Made by a program: the position numbers and the translations under genes. From assembly GCA_040878185.1 (NCBI GenBank), contig JBBDMS010000012.1:1-7103 (forward strand): a stretch of DNA of 7,103 nt, in the 5' to 3' direction. The stretch comes from JAWXBK01 sp040878185. Lineage in GTDB: Bacteria; Pseudomonadota; Alphaproteobacteria; Dongiales; Dongiaceae. A model generated the notes under the pieces. That model worked only from the letters and a program-made list of their open reading frames with translations, was not told the origin of the DNA and did not search any database. Shown piece by piece: positions 6,169 to 7,103 of the stretch; position 1 is the first letter of the stretch, and every line of letters starts with the position of its first letter.

Positions 6169-6857
6169 CAATGCTTTCCTTTTGCCGGCACAGCCGTGTC
6201 GCGCGCCGCATCCCGGATGAAATCGCCCAGCTCGCCATAGCCTGTGCGGCGATGTTCGTATTCGAGACCGAGCCGGGCGGCGGCACGCTCGGCGATCGTT
6301 TCGAGCGCGGCGTCTTCGATCTGCGAGAGATAGACGAGCTTGGTGTAATTGCCGAAATAATCGTCGCGCAATTCGGGGTGACGATCGAGGCCGAGGCCTT
6401 CGATGATCAGCCGGTCGAAATGCCGTGCGAGATAGTCGGTCAGAAAGAAACAACCCGGCTCCGCTTCGGCGAGTGCGGTGAAGTCGGCCGTGCCCATGAA
6501 GAACTGATAGCAATGCGGGCCGTCGATGCGCGCGACGCCCTCTTCTTCCAGCACGCGGTCGAGCAGGCCACCGGTGCCGCAATCGCCATAGGCGACGAGG
6601 ATGCGGCCATACTGTCCGCGCGCGGCGCGGATCTTCGCGCGCACGCCGTCGGGAATCTTGTCCGGCGTGTTGTGCCAGATTGCCGGCAGGCAGGTGACCG
6701 CGAGGCGATCGAATCTGTAAGCCGCGATCAGATCGACGATCTCGCGCGCCAGCGCACCGCAGGCGATGATCAGGGTGCCGGCATCGCCACGGCCCGCAGC
6801 CGCCCCGGCACCGGTCGCGGCGCGGGCAGCGTTCTTGTTGATTCCGGTCTTGCTCAT
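6168..6857 (-). CDS. DUF1638 protein, first gene of the C1 module
   Basis: This 229-residue soluble protein carries a DUF1638 domain from about residue 28, after an Ala/Gly-rich leader. Visible landmarks are LIIACGALAREI (29-40), CLPAIWHNTPDKIP (56-69), VAYGDCGTGG (88-97), IDGPHCYQFF (111-120) and PGCFFLTDYLARHFDRL (134-150). C33, C93 and C116, with H62 and H115, lie in the best-patterned segments and could bind a metal, a cluster or cobalamin; that is inference. DUF1638 members often sit beside corrinoid methyltransferase genes, as here. I chose the ATG at 6857 because the domain needs nothing further upstream; the ribosome binding site is poor. A TTG at 6872 preceded by GAGAGG with eight-base spacing is a credible alternative start. 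It shares one base with the next gene. Confidence 0.85.
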   Translation of the reverse strand: MSKTGINKNAARAATGAGAAAGRGDAGTLIIACGALAREIVDLIAAYRFDRLAVTCLPAIWHNTPDKIPDGVRAKIRAARGQYGRILVAYGDCGTGGLLDRVLEEEGVARIDGPHCYQFFMGTADFTALAEAEPGCFFLTDYLARHFDRLIIEGLGLDRHPELRDDYFGNYTKLVYLSQIEDAALETIAERAAARLGLEYEHRRTGYGELGDFIRDAARDTAVPAKGKH

Positions 6858-7057
6858 GGTCGCAAACGCCAAAATCGGACCCTCTCGCCCCGCGCCATCG
6901 CGCGGTCTCGCATATCGCCGCAAACCCTAGGAAATGCAAGCAGATTGTGGCGCCCGAGGGGTGGGGTAGGGCTGCCTTGGCGGCGACCTTCGCCTGTCAG
7001 AATACGACAGCAGCGAAATGGACCGGTAGCGGGGCCGGCCGACCGGCGCCCGGCCGC
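6858..7057. promoter_or_regulatory. Non-coding leader of the C1 operon, promoter location uncertain
   Basis: About 200 bases without a convincing gene lie upstream of the DUF1638 start. They hold the hairpin at 6989-7017, a purine-rich GAGAGG about 20 bases before the chosen ATG, and a weak minus-strand promoter-like pair: TTGCAT (6939-6934) and GATATG (6916-6911) separated by 17 bases, each only half matching the sigma-70 consensus. I see no cobalamin, SAM or tetrahydrofolate riboswitch consensus, though I searched by eye only. This is the most likely place for the operon promoter if transcription does not continue from the upstream gene. Confidence 0.3.
6989..7017. repeat. Bulged inverted repeat upstream of the operon
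   Basis: TTCGCCTGTC (6989-6998) pairs with GACAG (7006-7010) and GCGAA (7013-7017), leaving a 7-base loop AGAATAC and a 2-base CA bulge. The ten paired bases are all complementary. No T-run follows on either strand. It could be an operator for a dyad-binding regulator or an RNA structure in the 5' leader. Confidence 0.4.
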
Positions 7058-7103
7058 TCAGGCGGCCTTCGGCGGCTCGGCCGCGACCGCGACCGAAACC
7101 GAT
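7058..7103 (-). CDS. Possible C-terminal end of an upstream gene (partial)
   Basis: On the minus strand an open frame enters from the right edge and ends at a TGA at 7060-7058. It reads SVSVAVAAEPPKAA before the stop. An inverted repeat with GGCCGG/CCGGCC arms (7033-7038 and 7050-7055) lies right after the stop, as expected for a gene end, although no T-run follows. The Ala/Pro-rich tail is typical of a C terminus in GC-rich genomes but carries no family signal. In related loci a corrinoid-binding protein or MttB-family methyltransferase often occupies this position; nothing visible here proves that. Confidence 0.3.
   Translation of the reverse strand, partial: SVSVAVAAEPPKAA

Noticed and set aside
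5840..6286. Upstream in-frame extension of the first MetF gene
   Set aside because: The extra 149 residues overlap the PF13769 and DUF1638 genes in another frame and look like shadow sequence; the ATG at 5839 has a good ribosome binding site and gives normal MetF length.
6858..6923. TTG start at 6923 giving DUF1638 a 22-residue extension
   Set aside because: The added residues are Arg-rich without family similarity, and no ribosome binding site precedes the TTG.
6858..7057. Cobalamin, SAM or THF riboswitch in the leader
   Set aside because: Looked for because of the pathway, but no B12-box-like or SAM-II-like core was found by eye. A covariance-model search would settle it.

Overview
The window comes from a GC-rich genome with short, tightly packed genes. 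It is most likely an alphaproteobacterium, probably of the Hyphomicrobiales; this is inferred from protein style and from two intergenic palindrome families that I recall as common in that group. Every gene I can support lies on the minus strand, so transcription runs from high to low coordinates.

Layout in transcription order. (a) 7103-7058: the possible C-terminal tail of an upstream gene, cut by the window edge. (b) 7057-6858: a non-coding leader with a hairpin. (c) Six genes: a DUF1638 protein; a small 'virulence factor' family (PF13769) protein; a MetF-type methylenetetrahydrofolate reductase (MTHFR); a cysteine-rich MetV/MTHFR_C-type protein; a second MetF-type MTHFR; and a methyltetrahydrofolate:corrinoid methyltransferase-like protein of the pterin-binding fold. 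Four of the five junctions overlap by 1 or 4 bases, so translation is probably coupled. (d) A 175-base gap with two related palindromes in opposite orientation. (e) A large [2Fe-2S]/ASKHA (DUF4445) protein resembling RACo, the ATP-dependent reductive activator of corrinoid proteins. (f) A 177-base gap with a further palindromic repeat and two perfect GC-rich hairpins. (g) The first 18 codons of a probable MaoC-family dehydratase, with a good ribosome binding site.

Taken together this is a corrinoid- and folate-dependent C1 (demethylation) module. A substrate methyltransferase would put a methyl group on a corrinoid protein; neither is in the window and they would be expected just beyond 7103. 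The pterin-binding enzyme would move the methyl group to tetrahydrofolate, the MetF/MetV set would oxidise methyl-THF to methylene-THF, and the RACo-like protein would rescue oxidised Co(II) corrinoid. The parts resemble acetogen and methanogen methyl-transfer machinery (AcsE/MtgA, MetF-MetV, RACo) and are functionally close to the cmu/metF2 chloromethane pathway. The substrate cannot be read from the window. The two least understood members, DUF1638 and PF13769, open the operon and are the best candidates for undescribed function.
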